64,000 nt of DNA from Chrysoperla carnea (GCF_905475395.1 NC_058337.1:136297960-136361959); one strand, 5' to 3'. Numbered from the stretch's first letter, positions 9,541 to 22,430 are shown. Notes: generated by a model from the sequence alone, not told the origin. Translations and numbers: made by a program.

Positions 9541-10689
9541 TATTATCTTCGATAATATTTATATTGTTCAGGTTGTTATCTTTCTGTAAAATATAAAAAA
9601 AAAAAAAAACTTAATTAAATGCACGGTAAGAGTATATGAGCTTGTAGTGTAATAAATTATAATTTTTATCTAGACTGTAATACAATACTGCTGTTTCTCT
9701 TAAGTTATTTCTGCTTTTCAATAGAATTGTTTAACTTTGCGTTAAAATATCTCAACGATGAATGCGCCATCTATGAGCATCATCTCGCACCATGAATTAA
9801 AGATTTCTGTAAAAATAAACTTAAAAATGTAAAAATTATAAAAATACAATTTAAGGCCATCTGTTTTGATATACTCAATGAATTAGGAATATTTTACATT
9901 TAATAAAAAAAAACTGAAAACTGTATATATATATTTTACCTGTGTAAGACAATCCCTATTCTTATTTCGAGTGTTATGGAAGGAGGATAATTGAAAGAAA
10001 CCCAGCGAAGCAGTTGGGTATCAAGCTAGTATAGAATAAATTTGTTGCATCAAATTTAAGTTATTAGGTGCCGATACAGTCCTGATGACAGTTCAAACGG
10101 CATAAGTGACTTGACATAAAAATGCCATTGCTGAGGGCGTAAAACGTCCACCTCATAAATCTTTAATAATGTAAAAAATCTTTAAGAAAATTTATAAATC
10201 GTGTAACCGGATGAGTTTAAGCCTGCCTGCATTGTGTGTACAACGCAAACACCCTAATCTAAGTTAGACTCTAGGGGCCTGACTAACCCGATTTTTTGAA
10301 TATTGAAGGTTTTTGTCAGATATTTAAAACTTTTTTACTAGATATCTTTTATACTAGCCCGGTAGATGTTGAAGATTCACTTTTTTTTTCTTTTTTTTCT
10401 GTCCAACAACTTTGTGTATGTAAACATCGATAACTTTCTTTATATAACTATTTTTCTACAATTCAAAATAGATTTAGAAATTGTGAAATTTTATTAAAAT
10501 CTCAATTGTTATTATTGGATTGAAAAACTATTTTCTTTGGATAAAAAACACGATTTATAGACTCTGAGAGTTTTCGTTCAATGAACTTTTAGTTCTCAAT
10601 CATTTAGAAATTCTGAATGCATTATTTAAAAAAGAATTAGGTATAAATACTTTTTAAAGGCCAAGCTTTTATTTTACTAAAAAGTTGAA
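9541..10689. other. Non-coding, one K-like tail
   Basis: At 9950-10032 the minus strand reads CTAGCTTGATACCCAACTGC then TTCGCTGGGTT, a K-like repeat start. The rest shows no gene; 10040-10270 is somewhat GC-richer and unidentified. Confidence 0.45.
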
Positions 10690-11180
10690 AATAAATTATT
10701 ACTATGGGTCACTCATACATGACTGTTTGTAAAAGCTGGAGGCGCCCAATTGAAAATAATAAAGATATTCGGAGCACCTCATGCTTTTACAAATACGTAC
10801 ACTCTCACTAATTCAGCACTATTTAAATTCAGAGGGTGCCGGATTATTGGAATGTCTGGATTACTGGATAAGGTATATAGAAAAATTCAAAGTAAATATC
10901 ATCACGAAAATACATAACATTTGGTAATTTTTTAATAAAATTCGATTGATGGAAGGTGCCGGATCATTTACATATATCGGACTATTGAAGAGACGGAAAA
11001 GTAAGATTCTACTGTAATCATGTATGAGTGTCTCAAAGAAATAATTACTTCTTAGTACAAGAAAAGTTTGCTTCATAAAAGAAATTTTTATTTGAATTTT
11101 TAATTTTAAACTAAAATAATGATATGTATATCAAATATGATGGAAGCGATGGGAAAATCAGGTCTGTTTCGTATTCTTCT
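10690..11180. mobile_element. Decayed DNA transposon-like repeat M
   Basis: Contains GGTGCCGGATTATTGG and GGATTACTGGATAAGG, and inverted ends TCACTCATACATGACTGTTT / TCTACTGTAATCATGTATGA near 10708 and 11005. The pattern of 'gaps in the wall' sequences is reminiscent of pogo/Tigger-like elements. A reverse-oriented copy lies at 45940-46450. The site GGAGGCGCCCAATTG at 10740 is uninterrupted here, whereas that copy holds a hAT-like insertion. Confidence 0.55.
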
Positions 11181-13497
11181 CACCAATCGGATTCATTTGA
11201 CACCCATTTTATGGGAGTGAATAAAAAATAACTACTCCACGATATTGGAATTATAATGACGTCACTTAGCTTACTATGAATTGTCATCCAAACTAAACGT
11301 GTCTGCAAAAATTCAGATTGAGTTTTCTGGGCAATAGACTTGACTTCAATGTGATTTTTACATCGATAAACTTTAAAAAATTACAAAAAAATCAAAATAA
11401 TTCTTACTCCTAGGTATACAAATTGGAATCCACTTTTGAACATAAAATATTTCAGCTGGTATCGTTCACATTGTCGACTTACATGCACTTTTATAATGTG
11501 TGAAAATCGATAAAAAGAAATCTACGCATTAAAGAAAATATTAAATTGATAAGAGAGTTTTAGAGTAGCTCATATTTTATGATTATTTAAAAGAACAAAA
11601 AAAAAATATATATATATAAATATATAAAACTAACGAAAAATAATAAAAAAGAAATCACTGAAAAAAAGTAAATTATTATTTTTCGGTTTAGATACGTGCT
11701 ACAAGTAATCGACAGGTGGTCTTTGGTATGCGAAGAAGCGCTATTCAACAAACGATCTGTGCAAAAAGAAACAGGAACTATCTTAAGGGATGTGCCGCGC
11801 GGGGTATACATTTCTAGTTTGATGCTATATATACATATATACCCGGTGTTCCTTAATTTTCCTGTTATTAAAAGCCATTCGAGGCTAAAAAGAGTGACCC
11901 CATACGATTTGTTGATTTAAAAGCATATCTATCGAATTCTTTTCTTTCGGGAAAGAGAACGTTTCCAATATGAGGGATATATTTTTTTTAAGAATTATAG
12001 TATCCGCAAGTTTTAAATGGTAACTCTTTTTTTAAAGTTTCCTGATCTATACTTTTCTCTTAATTTTCCTTAAAAAAAGAGGGATTTCTAGTGAAGATTT
12101 TATATTAAAACACCTATTCTTTATTTCAAAAATACAAATTTCCCTAATTGGAGGGGCATGAACTTTGCCCATATTTTTGGCTCAATTACAAGGTTCTGTT
12201 TAAAGAAATATCCATGTTGCCATCTTGATTTTACTACTACTGAAATATCACTTAAAATAAAATCTATGGAAGTATCAAAATAACTGGTGAATTAAAAAAA
12301 AAGCGTATAGAGTAATGTCCCACATCATTAATTGCATCCTCTATTATTTCTCTTCTAGAATCCAACATTCTTTAAGAAAATAGTGAAAGAAAGGAAATTA
12401 TCTAACGTCTATAGAAACTGAGAAGTAGGGAAGAAGTCACTTGGAGGTGGCTATGGAATTCTATTGGTAGAAAAAAAGTAAAGGGGTCGGGGGTGCCGCG
12501 ACAGAAGGGAATTGATTATGTAGAATGACAATTAATTTCCATCTATGAATGGGAAATATAACTATTGTTAAATTTTAGTAGGTACAGAAGCTCTATCCGT
12601 GAATGAGAAATAGAACTAATGTTAATGCCTATGAATGGGAAATAAAGTGTTTGTTATTTGTTTTCTAGACGGAGTTTTAAAGTTTCGTCAAATTCCAATG
12701 TAATAATGTCACGTGTTTTTAATGATTCACTATTTGTATTTTAATTTTGATAGGTGTCCGTAAAAAAATTTCACGTCAAAAATTTACAAACATAGACGGT
12801 TAACCATAGTTTCCCATACATTATTATAATTGACGAAGTGAATGTGATGAAATTTCATTTTTCATCAGCATTTTTCATCAGCATCAGTGTAATGTTTCGT
12901 AAAACAACCGGTATATTGGTTAGTAGATAGTATTGGGGTGTAGTAACTAACACAGAGGTAGGAGAGCATCATCATCAGTTAGAAGGACGACTGGGTTCAT
13001 GAGTGGTGGTAGTGGTGTTTTTGGTCTGTCGTTCTCACATAATGTTCGTGGCGCGATAGCAGAAACTTTATGGATACGGTGGTGGGGTGCGAGGATTCGT
13101 CTTTATTGATTCCCGACATCAGTTTCAATGTTACACCAGGTATTGGAGTTGCATTTTACCTGTATAGTTATATGAACTGGTACAATATATACCTATATAT
13201 GAGTATTATGTTGGTACCTATATATATATACAGTGTGTTTAATGAATAATGAGATATTCATAACAATAGAATGTCTGTAATTGTATAGAACGATGCATAA
13301 TAAATAGTTCCCTTAGGATATTAAAAGTTTATTGGTTGATTATTGTTGGCTTGTTTCACATAAAACAAAAAAAATTCTGAATTACAAATTGTTTGTTGAT
13401 TTTGTCATCAAGGTATTAGTTTTGGGTTTGCTAATTTCAGGATATTTCGAAGAATTAAGAAAAGGGTTTGTCCGAAATATACAGTATTTTACAACGG
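11181..13497. other. Non-coding region
   Basis: No supported gene. 12900-13130 is a GC-richer, complex, apparently single-copy stretch with ATCATCATCAG; the rest is AT-rich with many homopolymer runs. 11696-11920 gives a 74-codon open frame with no recognisable domain, considered chance. Confidence 0.45.
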
Positions 13498-13652
13498 CTT
13501 AGGTTATATTGGCTGTCCACGAAGGACACATTTAGGCTATAGAGCCCATTGTGATACCATATATGTGTTTTACCACCTTTCCGCTGATAATTTCATTTAT
13601 CAGCTCCTCAATTTCAGAGGCTGAGTGCACCTCCTTCATGCATATATAAAGG
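13498..13652 (-). mobile_element. SINE family D, 5'-truncated copy
   Basis: The + strand begins TTAGGTTATATTGGCTGTCC then ACGAAGGACACA and ends near CTTCATGCATATA. It matches the 3' half of the SINE at 50583-50876 in the same orientation; the tRNA head is missing. Confidence 0.75.
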
Positions 13653-14795
13653 TTGGAAAGTCTGATCATATCACGCGTAATGTTCTTATGCTTTACATTG
13701 TGGCATTTTTAATAGGACTTTCTATTAAAATCTTGTATTAAATTACCAACTGTGGCTTTGATGACGAGTGGAAGCGTTTTTTAACCGCGATCTTAGTAAT
13801 TGTGATCGAATCTGAAAGAGAATAAGTTGACAAAAAGGACGGTCTAGGATTTGAGTAGTAGTCTATAAAACGACTACAACTCTATGGTTAATCAGTGAAA
13901 TGTCAAAATTTTTGACAACAACAAAACGCACTTACATATATTTTTACACTTAAGTTACTTTATTTGATTAAAATATAAATATTCTTTGGTTTAGAATTAA
14001 CAAATATGGCTTTAAATAAACCATTAAATGAATTAAAAAAAAATGATATAAACTAAAAATATCACAGTCAGCTACACCAGGCTACGTAACCTCTTTGTGC
14101 AATGTTTTATTTGTTAATTAAGTAAGTGTTTTTTTGTTACATTATTATAAAATGATACTAGTTTTGAATTGAACATTTCCGATCCAGGTGTTAAACAAAA
14201 CAAAAACGTTCTCGAAATGACGTAAATTTTGTTCTGTGTAGTGAACCAAATAATTTATCTTCTGTATCCGGCCCGTGACCCAACGTAGTCAAGCATTAAC
14301 ACGGGGCCGAATATGGTGAAGATGACGAACCGCGAGGTGCAACGCAAATCGAGGATTTTGACACCCTTCCATGGGCAGTCTGAACTCGTTGTCGGCTACA
14401 CCTCTAAACGCGGTATTGCTTCACTTCACAAAACAATCTTTACCATTCTTGACTAAAATCAAATCGGAAATGTTCAATTGGATAGTTCAAAAAAAAATAC
14501 GTATATTAAATTTTTTTTTTTTTTTCTATAAGGTAAATCTCCAACAACGATATTATACGGATGGGGTGGAGAAAATATGATAAATAAAACCATACCTTAA
14601 TTATCCAGGCAAAACCACCGCAGGATAACCGATACACGACCAAAAACAAACAACACCAGCCGTTGATGAAATGTCCAGGTATAATTAATTAATCGTTCAT
14701 GTACGTCCATTTCTTTGAATTTATACCAATTATCTTTTCTTTCCAGAGTACATTATTGACTGCAAGATTTCCAGTTTCTCCACGATAGTATAATT
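13653..14795. other. Non-coding, unidentified GC-richer block
   Basis: 14270-14400 and 14600-14650 are GC-richer (CGTAGTCAAGCATTAACACG, CGAACCGCGAGGTGCAACGC). They could be part of the element containing the tandem repeat at 14796, possibly retrotransposon sequence, but no coding domain is readable. Confidence 0.35.
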
Positions 14796-15080
14796 ATCGA
14801 TGTAATATTAAAACGTGCTCGCGTTGCGGGCACGAACGTGTATATTATTAATTTTTAATAAATTTTTCTATTTGATGTGTACCCTTCAATGGTGATTTTT
14901 CAAGAGTAATTCCGTCGTTGATTATCCCAATCCATGAATTGTCGATGTAATATTAAAAACGTGCTCGCGTTGCGGGCACAAACGTGTAAAATTATTAATT
15001 TTAATAAAATTTTTATTCGAAGTGTACCCTTCAAGGGTGATTTGTTCAAGAGACCTCATTTTTAAATTGTTTTTGGCTTT
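14796..15080 (+). repeat. Two tandem ~145-bp units with GC palindrome
   Basis: TCGATGTAATATTAAAACGT then GCTCGCGTTGCGGGCACGAA occurs at 14797 and again at 14942, 145 bp apart. Both units continue through TTAATAAATTTTT and GTGTACCCTTCAATGGTGAT-type sequence to TTCAAGAG. The core GTGCTCGCGTTGCGGGCAC is an imperfect inverted repeat. Possibly a terminal or subterminal repeat of a retroelement; the class is not known. Confidence 0.8.
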
Positions 15081-15154
15081 TTTACTCGGTTCTGTATTCC
15101 TACGCGAACTACGTTGTTTTTCGTTTGTTAAATTTTAATAATTATTGCGCATGG

Positions 15155-15205
15155 TGGCTATTCACACGTTAGCGTGTACTAACGTCCGTTCACACGCTAG
15201 CGTGA
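15155..15205. repeat. Short inverted/direct repeat with CACACGYTAGCGTG
   Basis: CACACGTTAGCGTGTAC at 15165 and CACACGCTAGCGTGA at 15191; the core ACGCTAGCGT is itself palindromic. It lies just downstream of the 145-bp tandem units and may belong to the same element. Confidence 0.6.
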
Positions 15206-15614
15206 TTTTAATTCAACTTTTTTAATTGAATGATTTTTCTTTATTTTTTTATTTTGTGTGTGTGTTTAGATTTAGATAGGGTTTTTCTGTCCCCATTCGT
15301 ATAATGATTTTGATCGCGCTTATTACTATAATTTGACTGATTTTTAATTACTGTCAACCAAACCTACAATCAAAATACTTTGAACCTTATTGAACGGTTC
15401 AACATTTAAAACTATTCAAGGCTAGTTTAATGATATGTGAAGAACATTAACTGAAAATTCATCGTTGATGATCGTGAATTTTACAAGAGAAAGTGTCCGC
15501 GGATTAAAAGAAAGGAAATTGGAAAATAATAATAATTAGGATTATGAATTAAACAATTGGTATAAAAGATTTACATAGATACACACTAAACACACATTCT
15601 TGGCAGCATGGTAA

Positions 15615-16195
15615 CAAAAAAAAAGTGAAAATAAACTATTGACTGAGATAATTTTTGAAATATCCTGTAAGTAGAGACAATGTTGAATATGAGTGCTTGC
15701 ATTATTTTTAATATATAGATAAGTTCAAAAACCAACAAGTTCAGTGCAACCATTTGTCGTTTTTGAAAAATTTTCGAAGTATTTTCTAGAAAACTTTTGC
15801 ACTGTTTTTTTCTAAACATTTTCATCCTTTTGAGAGAAAATGGATTCTTTATTCGTTGATAAGGAACATTTTTTTCTTAATAGTAGTTTTATCTCTAACG
15901 GTTTACAAGGGTCCTACGAATCCAAGGCCCAATTTCCCTTGTGTTGTTCATTTACAAACTCAAACTAAGTTATTACGTCCCGAGCTCGCTATAAAAAACT
16001 TCACCTTGGCATCTCTGTTCATTTTTGAATTATCATGTTGTCGGACGAACGGACATTCAAACAAACATTGGATTTTATGAGCACCTATAACAAAATTACG
16101 TTCGTATCCTCAATATTTCTAAGATGAACAAATTTGGAACTAAAATTAGTATACCTTGATATACATTTCATATATACAGGGTATAAAAAAAACTT
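15615..16195 (+). mobile_element. Dispersed family B, copy 1 (diverged, full length)
   Basis: Begins near AAAAGTGAAAATAAACTATT and GACTGAGATAATTTTTGAAA, passes TATCTCTAACGGTTTACAAG and a degraded GGACGAACGGAC box, and ends ACTAAAATTAGTATACCTTG then ATATACAGGGTATAAAA. Same order as the copies at 29928, 48640 and 63003. No conserved ORF. Confidence 0.75.
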
Positions 16196-16202
16196 TTGTA
16201 GA

Positions 16203-16447
16203 AGACGATGTCTCATCTTCTTTGTCACTGTCCAGCTATTGCCATGAGAAGATGGACTAACTTGCACCGGGCTCTCTTTGACGACATTTCCAACCTTAAG
16301 TCCTTCGACGTTTAAGCACTCTTGTTGGTCTTAAACAGCTCCAAATGATTCATGGAATAGTGGTCGGGAATGGAATAGTTTTTCGGTATAACAACGGGCC
16401 CTATGGTCTAAGTGTGTCCCACTCCAGGGCAGCCACTCTAACCTAAC
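16203..16447 (+). mobile_element. LINE 3' end, HLLCHCPA type, copy 1
   Basis: Untracked frame from 16205: MSHLLCHCPAIAMRRW followed by FDDISNLKSFDV, then frame damage in the KALLVLNSSKWFME region, then a ~90-bp 3' UTR ending CAGCCACTCTAACCTAAC. This is the C-terminal Cys/His knuckle region of a non-LTR retrotransposon ORF2 of the I/R1/jockey type. The 3' terminus is shared with SINE D. Inactive remnant. Confidence 0.75.
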
Positions 16448-16600
16448 TTTAACACGCTTTTATTTGCTTCATTTATAACTAGCAATGTGATAAAATTTAG
16501 TTTGTATCATCAATATTTCGAAAATTTAACAACTTGGAACTAAAATTAGTATACCTTGATATAGATTTAATATATACAGGGTATAAAAGAAAACTTTTGT
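16448..16600 (+). repeat. Family B 3' fragment and AACACGCTTTTATT motif
   Basis: TAACACGCTTTTATTTGCTT at 16449 recurs at 16946. It is followed by a truncated family-B end (GGAACTAAAATTAGTATACC ... ATACAGGGTATAAAA). Confidence 0.6.
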
Positions 16601-17873
16601 AAACAAGTCGACAGCAATGTTATATAAAATATATGAACATCAAGATGTCTTTTAAATGTACATACAGTAAGTACATAGGAGTATATATAGTACATAAGTC
16701 TATGCATAACGTACATTTATATACACACATCAAAGTCAAATTTTATTTTTACATAAATATTTGATTAAAAAAGTTTCAAGGTATCTATCTCCTCATGTAA
16801 AAAAAAATAAGTATGTACATTTATATCAGATATTTATAAATGAAATTATTATTATTATTTATAACTTATGAAAGCACATACATGGACTGATTTATATCTA
16901 ATTATAAATAAGAGAGATAAAGTTTAAATGTATGCGTTTTTATTAACACGCTTTTATTAGCTTCACTTGTAAACTTACAATGTAATAAAATATTATAAGT
17001 CAATTTTTACCTACTTCTAGATATGCGATTAAGGTATTTCCAGCATGAAAACACTTGTCGACAGGCTTGCTATTTTTTCACCGGCTGCGAATAATGTTAA
17101 CCGTTGAATCTGGAAGCAAAATTTTGGGTCGTTTACATCACGAGTGCATCAGCTGCAAAGCTCGCGATGTCGAGGGTCAAAGCATGTCAAACTGAAAAAA
17201 AAAAAAAAAAAAAAACAGAAGAATGACAGAATTGAAAAACAAAAATGGAAGAGTTGAAAGGAATGCTTTTAAATTTTCAAAATTGGGAACCTAGGCATTA
17301 GTTATCTTCTGTTTTCAACGGTCAAAATTTCTAAAACTTTGGGATTTACCATTAAGCTCCATTCTCAGACTGTGAATAAAAATTCGTTAAATTAGGTGGA
17401 ATAGTGGGTTTTACCATAGTTTTAGCATAGGAACAGCAAATAACATGGTGGAAACATCTCAATTTGAAAATTTTCACACACAATTTCAATGCTGTCTGTT
17501 TACTACAACAATATCTGCCGAGAAACTACAGAGTGATTCAAGGTATATACATTTGACTTCAAATACTAAATCTTACTCTACTAAATTATTAAATTTGGTA
17601 TCAGCTTTTCCTCAATACTACGTATTTCCGTGACTTCGTATAATAGTGTACTTTTTAACAATGACCAAAATTGATTTCGAAGAAAATACTAAAATCTGGA
17701 ATGAAAGTCCAATTGAAAGACTAGAAATGTAATCGTTTATCCATAAATACAATGCATAAAATATATTAAAATATATAAAGAACGTCTAAAAGGAATGAAA
17801 GCAATTTGTTTTAAACAACTAATCTGCTTCCTAAACAATTTTAATATTTTTATTTGTACATTATACACATATG
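16601..17873. other. Non-coding, with a repeat-F fragment
   Basis: 17262-17432 (-) matches the ACTATGGTAAAA...GAAATTTTGACCGTT repeat also found at 35300 and 59137. The remainder is AT-rich with no gene. Confidence 0.5.
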
Positions 17874-18376
17874 TACAGTGTGATCCAAGTTATAACATAT
17901 TCTTCAAATGGTTGGTAAAGTTAAAATAATGACTACATTCAGACTGTGTGAAATTTTGAAGAAAATGATGATTTAAGAAAATTGCATAATGTTAGTGTAT
18001 TTTGAATAAAGAATTTTATTGGACCATATAATAAGCCAAATAATTCCTCACAACGCGCGACTAATAACTAATAACGCGTGGTTAATTTTGCTTTTTAATT
18101 TTTTGGAGCAAATTCAAAACACATTAAATAAGACAAAATTCAAATTTTTAACTGAAACGTCTTTAAATCATGAAGAAATCTTACCATCAAATTTACACGG
18201 TTTCTGCGTGTTCTGCCAATTTTCACAAAAATATCCTCTTTCTTTTTTGAAAATTCTTTATCTAGAAATGGACTATCTCCCGCGGCTATCTGTATATTGA
18301 GAAATTCATCAATCATTATTTTCAAGTTAGTGATCATTTGTTTAGGTGCCGCTGTTGTTACTTGGACCATCCTGTA
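17874..18376. mobile_element. 503-bp element with ~22-bp terminal inverted repeats
   Basis: Left end TACAGTGTGATCCAAGTTAT, right end (complement) TACAGGATGGTCCAAGTAAC, bordered by TA. Size and ends fit a non-autonomous DNA transposon. Two overlapping open frames inside (18019-18300 + and 18140-18430 -) have no recognisable transposase motif. Confidence 0.6.
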
Positions 18377-18789
18377 TACATATTCTATTCCGACCACAGA
18401 ATACACTTGCCATACAAGACCATCCCCCATGGAATCACAGTATAACTCCCAGTCTTCCTGTCTCCGTATCCTTGTTCTAATCTACCAGGTGTATAAGCAA
18501 TGGATGCACATAGAATTATTATAACATTCATATCAAAATTATCACATATTTTCTAACTTAATTCCCTGCACACCATAAACTTTGTTCGACCTTGTTCGAG
18601 ATGACATATTGGTTGATTAAATTGTTGTTTTCTAATTGTCTGAAACTATAATATCTTACTGTAGTTTCAAAGTTTCTCTTACTATAGTTTCAAAGATATT
18701 TTTTTGCAAAAAGAGAAATTAGCTTTCAATTGAAAATTATTATACATATACGCGTGTACTCATTTTTACTAAGCTGATGAAATAGTTGA
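18377..18789. other. Non-coding
   Basis: No gene; 18655-18700 repeats ACTATAGTTTCAAAG twice. Confidence 0.5.
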
Positions 18790-19060
18790 TTTAAATTTCG
18801 ATTTTTTCCCCAATTTCCTCGATTTTTGTTTTATATAAGACGTATTTCGATTATCATGCAGTCATTATCAGTATGGATTACCTAATCGTAATTACTCTTA
18901 TAAAAAGTGTATACATCTCGTTGGTAGTTTGGTGACGGTCAGGAATAGGTACGTATTAATTTATTGAAAAATTAATCTTAGAAACTAGGGGAAAAAATCA
19001 AAATTTAATTCGAATTATCTCCGAGCACATATTCATTAACTCCCGACGCAAAAATGTTGG
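18790..19060. mobile_element. Penelope-like terminal repeat, degraded copy
   Basis: AAATTTCGATTTTTTCCCCA then ACGTATTTCGATTATCATGC and GTCATTATCAG, then an inverted GGGGAAAAAATCAAAATTTA near 18990. The hammerhead-like core reads CTGATAA with a hairpin and GAAA (minus strand, 18845-18871), so it carries one core change. Confidence 0.5.
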
Positions 19061-19330
19061 TGTTATGAATTTGATCAACAAGTTTATATGTGTGTGTCTG
19101 TCTGTCCGTCTGTGACATCGTACCTCCTAAATGGATGAACCGATTTTGAATTTTTTTTTGAAAGGTAATTTAATGGAGAGTGTTTTTCGCCGAGTTTTTT
19201 TTTACTTATGACGACAAGCAGCAAATCGCAGCAAACGTTAAACAAATTACTATAAAAATGTTCGATTTATCTTATACAAATCGAAGCTAAAAAAATTTTC
19301 CATTTTTTCACGAACGAAAATTATATACAA
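19042..19330 (+). repeat. Dispersed family C (GTCT-bearing), copy 1
   Basis: CTCCCGACGCAAAAATGTTG, then GTGTGTCTGTCTGTCCGTCT, then GTGACATCGTACCTCCTAAA, TGGATGAACCGATTTTGA and AAAGGTAATTTAATGGAGAG. Shares this order with five other copies in the window. Some insect mini-elements carry (GTCY)n tracts; the family is not identified. Confidence 0.65.
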
Positions 19331-20434
19331 CCGAGGTTTGATGACTGTATGTGTAAAACATCCTTGTTTCAGTCAATAAACAGATAAAATCCTAGAACCA
19401 TGTTCCATATTTATAGAATATGCAACAACCTGAATCACTCGTCCGTTGGGATATGAGTACCGAGTTAATATATACGTTTAGATAACCTTTGAAGTTTATC
19501 TTTATATGCACATTCATATGAAAGGTTTTCCATTGAAATTGATAGAAATATGAACTAAAAAACTTATGTATGAGATATCATTAAATGTTTTTTTATTCAT
19601 CTTCTAACATTGGGGGAATTATTTTTAAACGATGAATAATGCATGGTAATTATTAAACTTTTTATAATCAAAATGAGTGTTCAGTTTCAGCTACTTACCG
19701 TGTATCGCCTAATTTTCATTGACTCATATCGTCAATATCGAGTCCATTTTTCATCGTTTGATACAAAATTTTCGATCAATCGACTTACAAAATAATCAAA
19801 CAATATGTGACCGTCATGGACTCGCGAGGCTTTATCGAGTATTTTTAATATTAAAAGCAAACAAGGTACAGTCGAACTGAATCTATTGAATCTATTTGAT
19901 TGAGTAATCAAATAATTGTCTTGTTGCGACAGCGAGGCTGCGGGCTAAATGACTAGTATTGATATAGCATGCAAATTTGCATAAAATACTTTTTTCATAT
20001 ATGTTTAATTTAAGTTTAAAGTTCTTTCATTTTAAATAGAAAACCCTTTACATGTATGAAAAAAAAAAAAAAACGACCGAAGGCTCATTGAAAATTGTTG
20101 CATTTATGATAATTTTTTTATATCTAAATAAAATTTATTCTACATAAAAAATTAATTTATCAAACATAAAAATATGAGTTAAATTTTATAATACAAATTA
20201 AATTTGTAACTTCGAATTAAAAGAGCATTTTATTGTGATTAAAATTTATAATTATTTTAACTGTCATCCACTGGCTAAAAATTTTTTTTGTATCTTACAA
20301 ATGGGTGACAACCTCACGGTTTCGCAATGTCTAAGGAACAATTAATAATTTAATTATTTTTAGATCTTAGCTTAACAATTTTCTCATTTTTCAAATATTA
20401 AGCTAGTTATAATTCGAAAATTAACAATTTTGTT
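19331..20434. other. Non-coding AT-rich region
   Basis: No gene, RNA gene or named repeat recognised. Confidence 0.5.
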
Positions 20435-20640
20435 TTTTGCCCTTAACTTAAAGAAAGTCGTGTTATAATTTTAACGATATGTTTGTGTGTGTGTCTGTCT
20501 GTCTGTCTGTGGCATCGTAGTGCCTAAACGGATGAAATAATGTTAATTTTTTGGTGTCATTTGAAAGGTAATTTAATGAAGAGTGTTCTTAGATATGTTT
20601 CAAGTGCGATTTTAGGGTACCGTATCCGAAAAATTAGGCT
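20435..20640 (+). repeat. Dispersed family C, copy 2
   Basis: GTGTGTCTGTCTGTCTGTCT then GTGGCATCGTAGTGCCTAAA and CGGATGAA..AAAGGTAATTTAATG..AGTGTTCTTAG. Confidence 0.65.
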
Positions 20641-21949
20641 TTGGTTGTATAAATTTTGTAAATTTCGTTTGTGTCACTAAGTTATCATTTAAAAAGATGG
20701 CAATCGAATGGACACGATCTAGACCACGTGACCAAAATTGTTTAAGACTACTGTAGATGTTTTATTAGCTCTTACAACAAAGCTTGGGGTAAAAATAACC
20801 GATGGTGGTCCCTTAACTAATAACCATTCATTATGAGTGATAAGTGTAGTTCTGGTGGTATGCAAATTTTAAGGACTACGACTCTGAAATTTAAGAATCT
20901 TCAATTTCATTTGATTTTTAGTGGGCTCAGGGAGGACGATACATAGAATAGGAAAATTGAAGGAAAAAAGCGGAAAATCAAAATTCTAAGAATGTTTTTT
21001 AATATAAGTAGATCGATTGGATTTGATAAGGAGCCAATTGCTATGTATAGAAAATAAAATATTCTAAATTTAAACTAAAGACAATTTTGCTGTAAGTGAA
21101 TTTACAATGTTTATGCTACCACATATTCTAAATGGTTGGATCAAGAATCAATACTTTTGGTACACCGTCTAATACTTGTACAGAGGATATACATGGTATT
21201 TAAATAATTAATTCTTGTCTTTTGTTATATGTTCTTGTTTTATTATATTATTAAAAATATCACATCAACAACAACTTTGCTTTTCTTCAAAAAATTGATT
21301 TTCTCGTGAGAGAAAATGGTATTGTGTTGTTATTCAACTAAAAATAACAAAAAAATAATAATACAAACAACACACAAACTTTTTAATTTTTGTGTGAGAA
21401 TAACTTTTGACAGTAAATTGTTGTTTTGTGTTCTACCTAGGAAAAGAAAATCACATTACCTTACACCACATTCTACTCGATAGACTCTCTTTCTCCAGCA
21501 GCTAGAATCCAAAGTGCAACGTCCTCTATCTATTATATATGGATTTGTATATGGTTATCGCTGTCGGGCTTGTATGAGTATGCACCAAATGGAATTCGTA
21601 TGTGTTGATGTCCAAGATATAGGGTAAAGTGTTGTACCATGGACACAATGTTACCTTAGGTTATTCCTCACTTTGTGTTAGATATTTCTTTCTATGAGAC
21701 AGAAACCATGCGCAGATAAAGTTTACTTTTCTAGCCCGGAAATTCACAAATAAAGCTAGAGAATTAATGACCAAATTGTTTTACTTTCAAATCAAATTGG
21801 AGAGGTAAAGTTTGAGAAAAAGCTCAGGCACGTAATACGAATTTAAGTAATTAAAAATGTTGCAATTATTTCGTCCATTTTTACAGATATAACACTACCT
21901 AGAAACAAGATAAGCGCTCTTACAAGTCGTAATTTTTAAACTTATATAA
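20641..21949. other. Non-coding region
   Basis: No supported gene. 21460-21680 is less AT-rich and apparently unique. Confidence 0.5.
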
Positions 21950-22430
21950 TACTAGCGGCCCCGACGGACGTTGTCCCGTAAAAACGTAACTCCAATTCAT
22001 GAATACCTATACTACGTTTAGCCTGTCCGCTAAACCCATCCCGCTAAACCCCAATTTAACTCCTATTTATTGGAGTGGCCTGACCTTCGACCTTTGGCCT
22101 TACCTTTGATAGTAGAGCTCGCTGCGCTCGCATATGGCTCTAATAAATGCCTATTGACAATAACTGAATACTATTAAAAATACATAGTACACATAGTATA
22201 ATACATAATGTGATATGATTTATATGCGCTCCCACCATTTAATGAAATTTCATTTTTTTGGTACGGAGCCCTCAAAAACAGTTGTACTGGACCAAATTGT
22301 AAATCTAAACCATTCTCGAATCTCCACGAACACACACAAAAAATTTCATCAAAATCGGTCCAGCCGTCTAGGAGGAGTTCAATTACATACACACGCACAC
22401 AAGAAATATATATATTAAGATATATGTTTA
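21950..22430 (+). repeat. Dispersed repeat J, copy 2
   Basis: TACTAGCGGCCCCGACGGAC ... TAAAAACGTAACTCCAATTC ... CTCGCTGCGCTCGCATATGG ... TTTCATCAAAATCGGTCCAG ... ACACACGCACACAAGAAATA. Inverse orientation to 1385-1840 and similar throughout. The ORFs on both strands in this interval are by-products of the repeat. Confidence 0.75.

Noticed and set aside
18140-18430. 96-codon minus ORF that might be a transposase piece
   Set aside because: No DDE, helix-turn-helix or other motif visible, and it spans the end of an inverted-repeat element.
22174-22418. ORFs on both strands (also 1273-1569)
   Set aside because: Both fall in repeat J; the same peptide MIYMRSHHL recurs because the DNA is the same repeat.
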